From positions 1-22,730 of the IMG/VR virus record IMGVR_UViG_3300034198_009672: a stretch of 22,730 bases of DNA. One strand, written 5' to 3'. The translations under genes and the position numbers were made by a program. This DNA comes from a virus. Under the pieces are notes generated by a model. That model searched no databases, was not told where the DNA came from, and worked only from the letters and a program-made list of their open reading frames with translations. Positions 1 through 7,546 of the stretch are shown piece by piece (within the stretch, counting starts at the first letter, position 1; each line of letters begins with the position of its first letter).

Positions 1-328
1 AAACTGCAACTGCGTAGCCGTGCTCAGCAACGGTGATGGCAATCTGCTCAGCCGTCAGAGCGTTCGTAGTCATACGAACACCTTCGGTGAGGGGTGTCGG
101 GTCAACCGAGAAGTTCTTGTAACGCAGGAAGTTCACGCGGAGACCGGGGGCAACACCAAGTTCCGTCTTCTTTACAGCGAACTGCTCGAAGCGGAGGATG
201 GGCATTGCCTGGAACAGGATTTCCTTGGACCAAATGGTCTGGATTGCCTGTGAGAGCTGGCTATTGGAGCCAGAGTAAGCGGTAGGAGCAGAAGCAAGCT
301 GCCCAGAACCGGTAATGGCAGAAGCCAT
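1..328 (-). CDS. Major capsid protein, N-terminal part (cut by window edge)
   Basis: This minus-strand reading frame is open from its ATG at 328 to the left edge, giving 109 codons. A strong AAGGAG ribosome site at 335-340 precedes the ATG. The protein starts MASAITGSGQLASAP and continues with IWSKEILFQAMPILRFEQFAV, KKTELGVAPGLRVNFLRYKN and TPLTEGVRMTTNALTAEQ. That run resembles the N-terminal arm of the N4-gp56/P22-type HK97-fold coat proteins as I recall them. Its position directly after portal and scaffold agrees: these genes normally run portal-scaffold-capsid. The product would form the icosahedral shell around the packaged genome. The C-terminal part lies outside the window, so total size and any maturation site cannot be judged. 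Confidence 0.85.
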   Translation of the reverse strand, partial: MASAITGSGQLASAPTAYSGSNSQLSQAIQTIWSKEILFQAMPILRFEQFAVKKTELGVAPGLRVNFLRYKNFSVDPTPLTEGVRMTTNALTAEQIAITVAEHGYAVAV

Positions 329-364
329 AATTTTCTCCTTAAAAGAGGGTTAGGGGGTTATGAA

Positions 365-1132
365 CTAACCGAACAATCCCTGACCGCGATTGGTACCTGC
401 TGAACCGAGCAACTTGGCGCGGTTCTTTGCGTAATCAGATAGTGACATGTTCCTGAGGTCATCAGGAGATACCGAAATTTGGTCCGAATCATTATCGAGG
501 GGTCCGTTTGCCGGAGACGTAATACGTGCTCCGACCATTTCCTTGCGAGTCTGCTGTGTTGCTTGAGTAGCAGACTCAAAAATTCGAGTTGACTTGTCCT
601 TAAGCTGAGAAACACTCTGCTCAATTTCTTCAGGGGTGTTACCCTGAATAAGGTCAATCAGCTCTGGAAGAATATTTTCGCGTTCCTGTTCTACACGCTG
701 TTGGCGGTAAGCCGTCAGCTCCTGGTATTCGCGCTCACGCTCAAGAAGGGCAAAAGCAGACTCACGCTCAGCACGCTCACGTTCGAGCTGTGCATTAAAC
801 TCGTCTTCCTTAACCTTCAAAAGCTCTTTGAAGGACATTTCTTGCTCAGCTTCTTCGGCTTTCTTCTTAGCCGCTTCAGCTTCTCGTGCAGCACGCTGTG
901 CCTTACGTTCGTTTTCCTTTGCAATTTGCTCTTCGCGCTCTTTCTTGAGAACGTTGAGCTCCTCTTTCATCTTCTCCATAGAAGAGTAGAGCTTATCCTT
1001 TTCCTGTGCACGCGCCTTCTGAATATCTTCGGCGGTATACTGGGGGGTAGGCAATACGTCCTCGGCAAGCTGAACGGGGGGTGCTGTGATGGGGTCGGCT
1101 GCTTCTGCAACCTCTGTGTTGATTTCCGACAT
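365..1132 (-). CDS. Capsid scaffolding protein (long charged coiled coil)
   Basis: Encodes 255 residues. I chose the ATG at 1132 (MSEINTEVAEAADP) because AAGGAG sits just upstream in CAAAAGGAGACTTCATG; an in-frame start 23 codons further upstream has no comparable site. Residues about 35-165 are a nearly continuous Lys/Glu/Ala/Arg heptad-rich helix, with runs such as KKKAEEAEQEMSFKELLKVK and ERERAERESAFALLERERE. The C-terminal segment is basic (SLSDYAKNRAKLLGSAGTNR). A highly charged helical protein between portal and major capsid protein, ending in a short basic tail, is the typical profile of a phage internal scaffold that templates procapsid assembly and then exits. The assignment rests on position and composition, not on a specific sequence motif. 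Confidence 0.8.
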   Translation of the reverse strand: MSEINTEVAEAADPITAPPVQLAEDVLPTPQYTAEDIQKARAQEKDKLYSSMEKMKEELNVLKKEREEQIAKENERKAQRAAREAEAAKKKAEEAEQEMSFKELLKVKEDEFNAQLERERAERESAFALLEREREYQELTAYRQQRVEQERENILPELIDLIQGNTPEEIEQSVSQLKDKSTRIFESATQATQQTRKEMVGARITSPANGPLDNDSDQISVSPDDLRNMSLSDYAKNRAKLLGSAGTNRGQGLFG

Positions 1133-1254
1133 GAAGTCTCCTTTTGTTCTCTTGGTCGTTTTCCGAATTAATGACACATGACCTTGTCTGTATAGAGCCA
1201 AACTACCTACTGAGTAGATAACTGTCTCTATAAACTATGATTTCAGGTAATTAT
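1133..1254 (-). promoter_or_regulatory. 122-base gap before scaffold and capsid genes, possible promoter/operator
   Basis: This is the only sizeable gap inside the head-gene string. Reading in the transcription direction it holds two similar AT-rich boxes (TATAGAGACAG and TATACAGACA), a TGTCATTAAT element and, at 1207-1217, the 11-base palindrome CTACTGAGTAG. A dedicated promoter for abundantly needed scaffold and coat protein would make sense here. I see no clear -35/-10 pair, so the exact site is not assigned. Confidence 0.3.
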
Positions 1255-2988
1255 TTAGTTGTCCCTGTCAACTGCTCTACGAGATGGAAGCTTTGTTCCA
1301 TACGCGTCAGTGACAAGCTTGTTTCGGATGGCTTGCTCGCCCTGCAACTCCGCCGTATTGGCGTTCAAGTTGGGGTCGCCATTGGCTTCTTCACCGGGAG
1401 GGCCAAGAACACCATCTCCTAAGACATCTCCATTGCCTGTTAGCATGGGGTCCATAGGAGTAGCAGAGCCATCAGGACCGACCATCATTCCGGTCATGTC
1501 CATGATTTCTTTCTGTATTTGAACCTTAATGAGGTTCATCGCACCCTCAGCTTGAGCGTCATCGACAAGCTCGGAGCGGATTTCTTGCAGTTTTTCCTCG
1601 GGGAATTCTTCGCCCAAGGCACGGAGTGCGCCCTCCTTTGACTCCAGTCCCATTCCCATCTTCTGCTGAATCTCGTTGAGCAAGACTAGCTTGTCGAGCG
1701 GGAGAGGCTGGGGAAAGTGTGCATAAGTCTGGTACGTAAGCGGGTCATTGGGGTCCAACTGGTCAAGCTGGTCAGGCTTAATTGGGCCATCTGTATCTGC
1801 ATTGTAGATAAATGTTTCAGGCTCTTTGATAGCCAGGTTGAGCATAATAATTTCATTAATCTTCTCCAGTCCAGCGCCATACTGAGCTGTTTTCTGTGCC
1901 CAGCGGTTCATCAAAGGCTGGTACTGAATAGAGAGGGCCACACCAGAGGTGTTTGAAATAGGCTGAACTTGACCCAGAGCGGTTTCAGGGATGTTCATTA
2001 GTTCGTGCATAGAAGTCTTCAGCATCGCCATGTACTGCATAGCGCCAGCAAGACCGGCAGAACCGCCTTCAAGGTTGAATACCTGCGAGTCCTTGGGCAA
2101 ACCACCCCAGACCTTCTTAGCACCTTTTTCAAGGTTAGAAGCTTTAGCCCCAACAATTACCGTGACTGGAGCAGCGTGATAGTTGATGATGTCGGCAACG
2201 TCAGTGGCTATTTCGTTGTACGACCGATTAAGCGTGATAATGTCGTGGGCGTCGGAGAGTCCCCACGGTGAGCCAGAAACAGGGATATTCGGGATGTGTA
2301 CGACGGGAATTTCACCGAGCGGGTTAGGCCGCGAATCAATGAGCTCGTCGTTAATGTACTCTTCAATGATGTCATCAGTCAGAATCTCCGTGTAAGTAAA
2401 AACTTGACGGGTTCCCTCAAGTGAGGTTCCCCAAAAACGATACTTTTGCTTAAATCGTAATAGGCGGCTTCGGTCGTGGGGGTGAAACTCAGGGAAACAA
2501 AAAGCACTGTTCAATGGTAGGATGCGAACGCGGCCTGGATGTGCGCGACCAATAGAGTCGGTCCACGGCTCTTCATAAGCAATCTTTACAAAGCAGTCGC
2601 CTGTAATAGCGCCAATCTGAGACATCTCGAATAAGACGCGAATCTTATCGTTGTCAATTTCCCAAACGCGCTCAAGACGGTCAGGAATAATGGCTTCTGT
2701 GGCCTTTGGGCTACGAAACTGGACGCCCTTACCAAATACAAAGCGAGTCAAGAAGTCAATAAAGGCACGGTAGTAATTAAAAGAGACTTGAGTCTCACCC
2801 TGCTCACGTCGGTAGCCCCAGTGGTGTCCGAGGTACATAGCCCAGTTGAGCGAGTAACGGTTTAGACGAGGCCCGTGAACCTCAAACTCTTCATCAGCAA
2901 GTTCTACAAGCCCCAGAGGCGAGATGCTGATAGTTAGGTCAGAAGACGCCGCCCTATAACTGGGTGGTGAAAAATCTGCAAATGACAT
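1255..2988 (-). CDS. Portal protein
   Basis: Encodes 577 residues from ATG at 2988, overlapping the stop of the preceding gene by one base. The sequence has the general shape of the SPP1 gp6/phage_prot_Gp6-like portal family: an aromatic-rich N-terminal region (SLNWAMYLGHHWGYRREQGE), a core with HIPNIPVSGSPWGLSDAHDI followed by LNRSYNEIATDVADIINYHA, and the stretch ELMNIPETALGQVQPISNTS, which in portal proteins lies in the crown/clip part. The C-terminal 120 residues are acidic and rich in Gly/Asp/Asn, a common virion-interior tail. The product would form the dodecameric ring at one capsid vertex through which terminase drives DNA and to which the neck attaches. Gene order (terminase upstream, scaffold and coat downstream) supports this strongly. 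Domain boundaries are estimated by eye. Confidence 0.92.
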   Translation of the reverse strand: MSFADFSPPSYRAASSDLTISISPLGLVELADEEFEVHGPRLNRYSLNWAMYLGHHWGYRREQGETQVSFNYYRAFIDFLTRFVFGKGVQFRSPKATEAIIPDRLERVWEIDNDKIRVLFEMSQIGAITGDCFVKIAYEEPWTDSIGRAHPGRVRILPLNSAFCFPEFHPHDRSRLLRFKQKYRFWGTSLEGTRQVFTYTEILTDDIIEEYINDELIDSRPNPLGEIPVVHIPNIPVSGSPWGLSDAHDIITLNRSYNEIATDVADIINYHAAPVTVIVGAKASNLEKGAKKVWGGLPKDSQVFNLEGGSAGLAGAMQYMAMLKTSMHELMNIPETALGQVQPISNTSGVALSIQYQPLMNRWAQKTAQYGAGLEKINEIIMLNLAIKEPETFIYNADTDGPIKPDQLDQLDPNDPLTYQTYAHFPQPLPLDKLVLLNEIQQKMGMGLESKEGALRALGEEFPEEKLQEIRSELVDDAQAEGAMNLIKVQIQKEIMDMTGMMVGPDGSATPMDPMLTGNGDVLGDGVLGPPGEEANGDPNLNANTAELQGEQAIRNKLVTDAYGTKLPSRRAVDRDN

Positions 2989-3257
2989 TACTTATCGCCC
3001 TTTTTGTCTTTATCGTGGTGCTTGCCCTTAGAACGCCTAGCTAGAAGCTTTTCGTGACGCTCACGAAGGTACTTTCTACGCATAATTTCTGCTGTACGAG
3101 TCTCTTCGCTTACCTCTTTAAACTGCCCGCCCTTGCGTTCGTACTCTGCGTGTACCCAGTGGCTTGCTCCCGGTGAAGGGTACGTAGAAAACCGAGCCTT
3201 GGCTTGGATGATAACCATATTCCAAAGACTAGTGTTTACAGGTATCTGATGTGGCAT
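2988..3257 (-). CDS. Small basic protein upstream of portal, unknown function
   Basis: Encodes 89 residues with a strong GAGGAG site before the ATG at 3257, so expression is credible. The stop codon shares one base with the portal start, which suggests translational coupling. The N-terminal half has an ordinary globular composition (PVNTSLWNMVIIQAKARFST, GASHWVHAEYERKGGQF). The C-terminal half is strongly basic and helical (MRRKYLRERHEKLLARRSKG) and ends in a Lys/Asp/His-rich tail. No family recognised. Position between terminase and portal suggests a head-assembly or internal DNA-contacting role, but this is only positional inference. Confidence 0.75.
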   Translation of the reverse strand: MPHQIPVNTSLWNMVIIQAKARFSTYPSPGASHWVHAEYERKGGQFKEVSEETRTAEIMRRKYLRERHEKLLARRSKGKHHDKDKKGDK

Positions 3258-3271
3258 CCCTACTCCTCAAT

Positions 3272-3325
3272 CAACCAAGGGGTTCCGCCCCTACCTTAGT
3301 AGAGAAACGGAACCCCGACAGGTTG
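3272..3325 (-). terminator. Hairpin after the 131-residue gene (weak terminator or processing site)
   Basis: Perfect inverted repeat GGGGTTCCG (3279-3287) / CGGAACCCC (3308-3316), with a further CAACC/GGTTG pair outside it (3272-3276 and 3321-3325). It begins three bases after the stop codon at 3328. No clean T-run follows on the minus strand, so it may attenuate transcription or stabilise a 3' end, not stop transcription fully. Confidence 0.5.
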
Positions 3326-3327
3326 AA

Positions 3328-3723
3328 CTAGTCGTTTACGACGGTCGGGTTGAGGCGCTGAGTGCGAGCACCCGAGCGAGCAACGACCTCTACGGTCTGC
3401 TCTGCGTAGTTCGAGAACGAACCATGAGCAAACTCAGCGAGGAACGTCGGAGCCTCAATCCAGGAGCAAGAACCAACGTGTGCACGCTCCATGAGCGTCT
3501 CAGCAGCGGGCTTCTGCCACACAGGGGCGTTGCGGTTCGGACGACCAGGAGCAGCAGCAAAGCCGCTCATGATGCCCTTCTGGAAGTCGTTGGGGACATC
3601 CGTGTCCGTGGCAATTCCCTCTTCAAAACGGAGGGGTCCACGACGCTCGGCGTTGTCTGCAAGCTTACGCTCGTAGACGTTGGGCGAACGCTCAGGGAAA
3701 GCGGGGGCGGGTCCAATACCCAT
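3328..3723 (-). CDS. Conserved-looking 131-residue protein, probable virion component
   Basis: The start is the ATG at 3723, preceded by CTAAGGAGTTACTT; an upstream in-frame ATG 12 codons earlier has no ribosome site. The protein begins MGIGPAPAFPERSPNVYERK and contains GPLRFEEGIATDTDVPNDFQ, then GFAAAPGRPNRNAPVWQKPA and SWIEAPTFLAEFAHGSFSNY. It is Pro/Ala/Asn-rich with few long helices, like a decoration, head-completion or other virion protein; I do not recognise a named family. It lies between terminase and portal, has its own 85-base upstream gap with a 16-base palindrome, a strong ribosome site and a hairpin after its stop. That suggests it is controlled separately and perhaps made in quantity. 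Confidence 0.75.
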   Translation of the reverse strand: MGIGPAPAFPERSPNVYERKLADNAERRGPLRFEEGIATDTDVPNDFQKGIMSGFAAAPGRPNRNAPVWQKPAAETLMERAHVGSCSWIEAPTFLAEFAHGSFSNYAEQTVEVVARSGARTQRLNPTVVND

Positions 3724-3742
3724 AAGTAACTCCTTAGTATGT

Positions 3743-3758
3743 TGAAATGCGCATTTCA
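3743..3758. promoter_or_regulatory. 16-base perfect palindrome upstream of the 131-residue gene
   Basis: TGAAATGCGCATTTCA is a perfect dyad with no central spacer, 20 bases upstream of the ATG at 3723. A second short palindrome, ATACTAAGTAT, lies at 3781-3791 in the same 85-base gap after the terminase stop. Such a dyad is a plausible operator for a dimeric regulator; it could also fold in RNA just ahead of the ribosome site. Confidence 0.45.
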
Positions 3759-3808
3759 TTACTAGTTTCTCGCGTTTTCTATACTAAGTATTGCCAAACT
3801 CAAAATAC

Positions 3809-5395
3809 CTAGAAGAATGACGAACTAGAGACTTCCACTTCCGGCATTACCAAGTCAACTGTCATTGAGCAACAAATAGCTAAAGAGTCCACATAGTCGT
3901 CGTGTGCGTAGGCTTCGTCAGGAGCTGAGACCATAAAATTAGCGCCCTTGTAAACAATTTCCGCATCCGTCATTTGTTGGACAAATCTCTTCCACACACG
4001 AAGTCGGCGGGTTTTGGCATGGGCAGGAAACCCTAACATACGTCTTTGGATGAGAGCTTGTAGATGTTTAAACCGTTTGGACTGCTCAGTAGGACTAGAG
4101 GTAAGAGGGATTACCTCGGCACGAGGCATAAGAATCTTCAAACGTTGGGCTACTGCGTCACCAACACCGTTAGCATCTACACCAATGGCAAGGACATCGT
4201 AGTTACTCAAGAAGTTGACGATTTGGAAGTACTGTTCCTCCCAATCGTCTCCTTGAATTTCTAGCCAGTTTAAGACTCTGTGTTCAAAATAACCGAACTC
4301 ATCTGGCCTATCCCAGTCAACCCAGACGACGGTAACAATAGTGGAGTCCATCTTACGGGCGGGGTCAATCCCCACAACCACGGGCGTCTTGTGCCATACC
4401 TTGACGATTTCCTGGCTTGTATCTCCAAGTTCATCCATGACAGACTGCGTGACGAACATTCCTCTTTCAAGGAGCCACTTGCAGTTGTAAGACATCTGGA
4501 ACTCATCAGAGTCTTCGCCAATGCGAAGCTTCTCTTTGCTAATGAACTTAGCGTAATTGTCATTGACTTTAGCAACGTCTCTCCAATCCCACTGGTAATG
4601 GTTTTGTCTTGCTCCGCGCCCCGTCGCCCGTCTTTTATTCAACTGAATTGACCTATAAAAGTTGTTCTTGCTAGTTGTAGGTGTACCCGTTTTAATCATG
4701 GTACCTGCGTAATAAGCAAGCATTGGAGAGATAGACTTTGCCACCATGAAGTCATCCGCTTCTTGGCACTCATCGATAACTGCAACGTGAAACGACTTAG
4801 ACTCAATCTTGGCTTTGGGGTTAGCCGTCATCATGGTCAGTGTAGACCCTGACCGCTTTAGGCGAATCATTTTGGTAACGCCACCCACACGGGCAGCACT
4901 GTCGTCAATCTCTGGGTCTCCCAAAACCTCAAGAGCACGTTCTGAGGTGAGTCTTGTGACTGTACGACTGAACAAGGTTTCGGCCTGGGATTCTGTGGGA
5001 GCAAACATGCCTACCCATAATCCGTCTTTAAACTTGCTCAACAATTCGGGGTAAATCTTTGCCAGCAGGGGCAAGATGACCATAAGAGTAGCAAGAGTGT
5101 CGGAAACAGTCTCGGTCTTTCCAGACTGACGAGACGCGAGTGCAGTAACCTCTTCACCATCGTTAATGATGATGGACTCAATGATTCTTCGAGCCAATGG
5201 TTTCTGGTAGACGTGCAGGTCGTGTCCAACCAACACAACCATAAAACTCATGATTTTTTCTACCAAGCTATTTACGAAGTCCTGGCTAAGTTCGTCTAGT
5301 TCCTCAAACCCTTCTTCAAGGTTTTCGGGCTCATGGTCTTCTTGGTAAAACTCAGGAGTTATCTCTTCAAATTTGTTCTCAGTATCAAAGGCCAC
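3809..5395 (-). CDS. terL: Terminase large subunit (packaging ATPase and nuclease)
   Basis: Encodes 528 residues from a GTG at 5395 lying inside the end of the preceding gene. The ATPase domain shows Walker A SRQSGKTE (88-95), Walker B VAVIDE with catalytic Glu (204-209) and a TGTPT coupling motif (236-240). The RNase H-like nuclease domain follows with GIDPAR (Asp344), IGVDANG (Asp407) and AHDDYVDSLAI (Asp499/500/503), the three acidic clusters that bind the metal ions. The enzyme cuts concatemeric DNA and pumps it through the portal. Length and motif order are normal for TerL. No convincing small terminase subunit is seen; one of the two small genes just upstream is the positional candidate. 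The ribosome site is weak (GAGACGG), suggesting coupling to the upstream gene. Confidence 0.97.
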   Translation of the reverse strand: MAFDTENKFEEITPEFYQEDHEPENLEEGFEELDELSQDFVNSLVEKIMSFMVVLVGHDLHVYQKPLARRIIESIIINDGEEVTALASRQSGKTETVSDTLATLMVILPLLAKIYPELLSKFKDGLWVGMFAPTESQAETLFSRTVTRLTSERALEVLGDPEIDDSAARVGGVTKMIRLKRSGSTLTMMTANPKAKIESKSFHVAVIDECQEADDFMVAKSISPMLAYYAGTMIKTGTPTTSKNNFYRSIQLNKRRATGRGARQNHYQWDWRDVAKVNDNYAKFISKEKLRIGEDSDEFQMSYNCKWLLERGMFVTQSVMDELGDTSQEIVKVWHKTPVVVGIDPARKMDSTIVTVVWVDWDRPDEFGYFEHRVLNWLEIQGDDWEEQYFQIVNFLSNYDVLAIGVDANGVGDAVAQRLKILMPRAEVIPLTSSPTEQSKRFKHLQALIQRRMLGFPAHAKTRRLRVWKRFVQQMTDAEIVYKGANFMVSAPDEAYAHDDYVDSLAICCSMTVDLVMPEVEVSSSSFF

Positions 5396-5630
5396 TGGCA
5401 GCCCGTCTCTTTAATTCTTGAGTGATGGCGTACAGCGCTTCTGCGCCCAAGTCGGCTTCATCTAACAAGAAGGCTTCGCGCGTGCGCTGCCAGCCGGTAA
5501 TCTCTTTGCCAATAACAAACAGGGAGTTCTCAGCCCAAGTCACCAGTTCTGGAGTAGATATCGTACCAACCCTCTTCTGAATCTTGGTCTGGGGCTGGTA
5601 TCCATCCTTTTTCTTCTTGAAAATCGTCAT
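5385..5630 (-). CDS. 81-residue helical protein overlapping the terminase start
   Basis: Starts at ATG 5630, inside the previous gene in another frame, and ends 11 bases after the terminase GTG. The N-terminus is basic (MTIFKKKKDGYQPQTKIQKR); the rest is amphipathic helix (STPELVTWAENSLFVIGKEI, EADLGAEALYAITQELKRRA). The ribosome site is poor. A GTG at 5543 would reduce the overlap with the previous gene to 14 bases and give a 52-residue product, but it also lacks a good site. The location immediately ahead of TerL makes a small-terminase role possible; there is no clear DNA-binding motif, so this is only a positional guess. Confidence 0.6.
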   Translation of the reverse strand: MTIFKKKKDGYQPQTKIQKRVGTISTPELVTWAENSLFVIGKEITGWQRTREAFLLDEADLGAEALYAITQELKRRAASGL

Positions 5631-5874
5631 CTGTAAGTACCCGTCCTTGTATTGCGGTTTCTAATGCGGACTCTTCGTCTAGAGTCCCTGTCCACTTACC
5701 GTATACTAACGCCTTATTTCCTGGAAGACGCAGTATAACCGGTGCGGCAGTCCTAAACGGCGGCTCAATCTCTTGCGTCCAACCACGAACGACAAACTTC
5801 CAGCCCCATTCAACACGATAGTTTTTTAGTAATTGAGTGAACCGAGTTTTTCCGATGTTGTGTACCTCTGGCAT
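5530..5874 (-). CDS. 114-residue protein of unknown function
   Basis: Starts with ATG at 5874, directly after the TAA of the KTSC gene (TAAATG), consistent with coupled translation. The protein reads MPEVHNIGKTRFTQLLKNYR, then VEWGWKFVVRGWTQEIEPPF and LRLPGNKALVYGKWTGTLDE, and ends in an acidic tail (EEKGWIPAPDQDSEEGWYDI). It is rich in Trp and beta-prone. No family recognised. The last 101 bases are also read in a second frame by the next gene, an unusually long overlap for this genome, so one of the two boundaries may be wrong. The composition of both frames looks protein-like. Confidence 0.65.
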   Translation of the reverse strand: MPEVHNIGKTRFTQLLKNYRVEWGWKFVVRGWTQEIEPPFRTAAPVILRLPGNKALVYGKWTGTLDEESALETAIQGRVLTDDDFQEEKGWIPAPDQDSEEGWYDIYSRTGDLG

Positions 5875-6531
5875 TTATCGCTTTCGTTTTTTGTCTGCCG
5901 GATTCCCAGCTTGTGGGTTTGCCTTTGTCTGCCGACGCGCAACCATTTCTGGATTGCCACGTTGTGGCTTAGGCTGACGATACAGCTGTTGTGCGCGAGA
6001 TACGCGGTAAAGCTGTTCTTGAATAGCGGGAGGGATGTCCTCAGGAGACGCTACCCCTCGGGGTTTTCCAATAAACAAGCCATCCATTTTTTGTTTTCCA
6101 TTTCTAAACCCACGGTTTAGCCAAGGCTTTCCCTTGGAGAATGACGCTGAAAAAGCTTCCCACTCTCCCGGATTAACCTGGTAATAGTTATAGAACGTTC
6201 CATCACGAAAAACTACCGTCATAGTTTTTGACTGTGGGTCATACCCAGCAGCTACTGTCCTAGGACGAGCGTAGTCAGTAGAGGATGTAGGAACATCCGT
6301 CAGAATAACTGAAGCAGTAGGCTCTGACACTTGCTCATTTTGATTGAGCACATAGGGGTCAGTTTGAGGGTCGTAGTAAGGAGCCTCTTGATAGTTGGCG
6401 CTTAGTTGGTTGTACTTGTCGTAACCTCTGTTAGCTCCAATGGACCTAACATCTTTTACAAATGGCGAAAGAGGTCCCATCTCACTGCGAGCAGGAAACT
6501 GCCCACCGAGAGGGACCCCTTCGTTAGCCAT
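5875..6531 (-). CDS. KTSC-domain protein
   Basis: Encodes 218 residues from ATG at 6531. Residues about 93-145 contain AAGYDPQSKTMTVVFRDGTF, then YNYYQVNPGEWEAFSASFSK and GKPWLNRGF. This matches the pattern of the KTSC domain (Pfam), a small beta-rich domain often found in phage and prophage proteins that reads roughly 'gYd...TLev.F.dGs.Y.Y..Vp...w..f..A.S.G.ffn'. The N-terminal part is Pro/Ser/Tyr-rich linker; the C-terminal 60 residues are basic and Gln-rich (LYRQPKPQRGNPEMVARRQ) and end in KKRKR. KTSC function is not well established; its location among virion genes suggests a structural or DNA-contacting role. There is no obvious ribosome site; the start is 12 bases after the stop of the upstream gene. 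Confidence 0.8.
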   Translation of the reverse strand: MANEGVPLGGQFPARSEMGPLSPFVKDVRSIGANRGYDKYNQLSANYQEAPYYDPQTDPYVLNQNEQVSEPTASVILTDVPTSSTDYARPRTVAAGYDPQSKTMTVVFRDGTFYNYYQVNPGEWEAFSASFSKGKPWLNRGFRNGKQKMDGLFIGKPRGVASPEDIPPAIQEQLYRVSRAQQLYRQPKPQRGNPEMVARRQTKANPQAGNPADKKRKR

Positions 6532-6543
6532 ATTACTAGGAGA

Positions 6544-7200
6544 CTAAGCAGCCCAAGGCGTGATGGTGATAGCTGCGCCGACTGCAATTGAGTCTGCACC
6601 AGCAGCGACCGACTGAGCCTTGATGGTTGCAGCAGCACCCTTAAGCTGAGTTCCGGGCGTGATAGCTCCCGTGTTAGCAACGGTCCAGCCAGTACCCGAG
6701 ATAACGAGAGTGCTTCCTGAGCCGCCAGTAACTGTCCAAGTACCAACGAGTGCTGCGGGGATACCCGTACCAGCCGTAATGGTGACCTTGGTGCCAACCG
6801 CCCACGTACTCGTTCCACCAGCAACGGTGACCGTTGCAGCAGTAGTCGTCGTGACGTTAATCTGGGTGGGCTGCGTAGCGGTGTTAGTTGCACCAGCAGC
6901 TGTGGTAACCGTAAGTCCATCATCCGTAAGGATGCGGCTTGCAAGTGCTGTAGCCACGCCAAGAACGCTAGGAACTACGATGTAGCCAGCACCTTCAGCA
7001 CCGGCAGTGTTCTCGGTGTACAGCGGGTAGCCATTCCAGCCTTGGTAGGCAATTTCGTGGCTGTCGAGAGTGGCGTCAAGAAGTGCGCCGCCATTTTCAA
7101 GTCGTTCGTCGTTCGGTGCGAGCGGAAGGTTGCCCCACACGAAGTCTACGGCTACGTTACCTGCGTCATCGAGCAGGTTTCCGTTTTCATTTACTGCCAT
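6544..7200 (-). CDS. Putative virion surface protein, Gly/Thr/Val beta-rich
   Basis: Encodes 218 residues from ATG at 7200, with AGAGAAAG upstream as a modest ribosome site. The first 90 residues look like an ordinary compact domain (AVDFVWGNLPLAPNDERLEN, HEIAYQGWNGYPLYTENTAG, EGAGYIVVPSVLGVATALAS). The rest is very low in charge and made of repeated beta-strand segments such as TVTVAGGTSTWAVGTKVTIT, GTWTVTGGSGSTLVISGTGW and GTQLKGAAATIKAQSVAAGA. This composition is typical of capsid decoration, fibre or tail-surface proteins. I do not recognise a specific family. The first domain could anchor the protein to the particle and the repeats could form an exposed beta domain. Confidence 0.7.
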   Translation of the reverse strand: MAVNENGNLLDDAGNVAVDFVWGNLPLAPNDERLENGGALLDATLDSHEIAYQGWNGYPLYTENTAGAEGAGYIVVPSVLGVATALASRILTDDGLTVTTAAGATNTATQPTQINVTTTTAATVTVAGGTSTWAVGTKVTITAGTGIPAALVGTWTVTGGSGSTLVISGTGWTVANTGAITPGTQLKGAAATIKAQSVAAGADSIAVGAAITITPWAA

Positions 7201-7234
7201 GGTTTATATCTTTCTCTAGAGAGTGGATTGTCCC

Positions 7235-7489
7235 CTACGCGTCGGGGAGAAGCTCGTCTTCCTCATCACAGTTGTGGTCAGAAAGCTCTGCCTCATATAA
7301 AATCGTCCCACAATCCTTGCAACGAAACAGCCTAACGTCGTCAAGAGCTTCGTGAAGAGAGTCCCCTTGAGAGTCATCATTGTAAACTTTTGGTTGCGCC
7401 AGTACTTCTGGGGGGAAAGGACCCCTCGGGGCATGGGCAGTCTTAGGAATAGCGTGCCCCTGGATGGCAAACTTACGGATAACAGGCAT
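7235..7489 (-). CDS. Small zinc-binding protein (CxxC...HxxC)
   Basis: Encodes 84 residues if it starts at ATG 7489 (MPVIRKFAIQGHAIPKTAHA). An in-frame TTG six codons upstream at 7507 is possible but lies against the terminator hairpin. The C-terminus carries FRCKDCGTILYEAELSDHNC, with the two cysteines of CKDC plus the His and Cys of DHNC as a likely single zinc site, then an acidic tail EEDELLPDA. This is a short zinc-ribbon/C2HC-like module. No SD precedes 7489, but a TGC-TTATAT-N6 box does (7490-7504), fitting a leaderless start immediately after the terminator at 7509-7526. The role is unknown; it could bind nucleic acid or protein. Confidence 0.75.
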   Translation of the reverse strand: MPVIRKFAIQGHAIPKTAHAPRGPFPPEVLAQPKVYNDDSQGDSLHEALDDVRLFRCKDCGTILYEAELSDHNCDEEDELLPDA

Positions 7490-7504
7490 ACCCTCATATA
7501 AGCA
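7490..7504 (-). promoter_or_regulatory. Candidate leaderless promoter (-10 box) for the 84-residue zinc protein
   Basis: Reading on the minus strand: TGC, TTATAT (7496-7501), six bases, then ATG at 7489. The geometry matches the other leaderless starts in this window, although the second base of the box is T, not A. It follows a terminator directly, where a new promoter is needed. Confidence 0.4.
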
Positions 7505-7508
7505 CAAA

Positions 7509-7526
7509 GCCCTCCAAAAGGAGGGC
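7509..7526 (-). terminator. Rho-independent terminator
   Basis: GCCCTCC-TTTT-GGAGGGC forms a perfect 7-bp GC-rich stem, followed on the minus strand by TTTGTGCTT. It lies 21 bases after the stop of the 26-residue ORF at 7547 and would end transcripts coming from the upstream small-gene string. Confidence 0.7.
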
Positions 7527-7546
7527 TAAGGCGTGATGAGACTAAC

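Noticed and set aside
701-1171. Plus-strand ORF of 156 residues rich in Leu and Phe
   Set aside because: It is the antisense of the scaffold coiled coil. The hydrophobic composition comes from reverse-complementing Lys/Glu codons; no ribosome site.
3328-3759. The longer start at 3759 for the 131-residue gene
   Set aside because: It would place the palindrome and the strong AAGGAG site inside the gene; the ATG at 3723 has the ribosome site at the right distance.
5385-5630. Calling the 81-residue gene a small terminase subunit
   Set aside because: Only position supports it. No HTH or other TerS feature is visible, so it is left as unknown.
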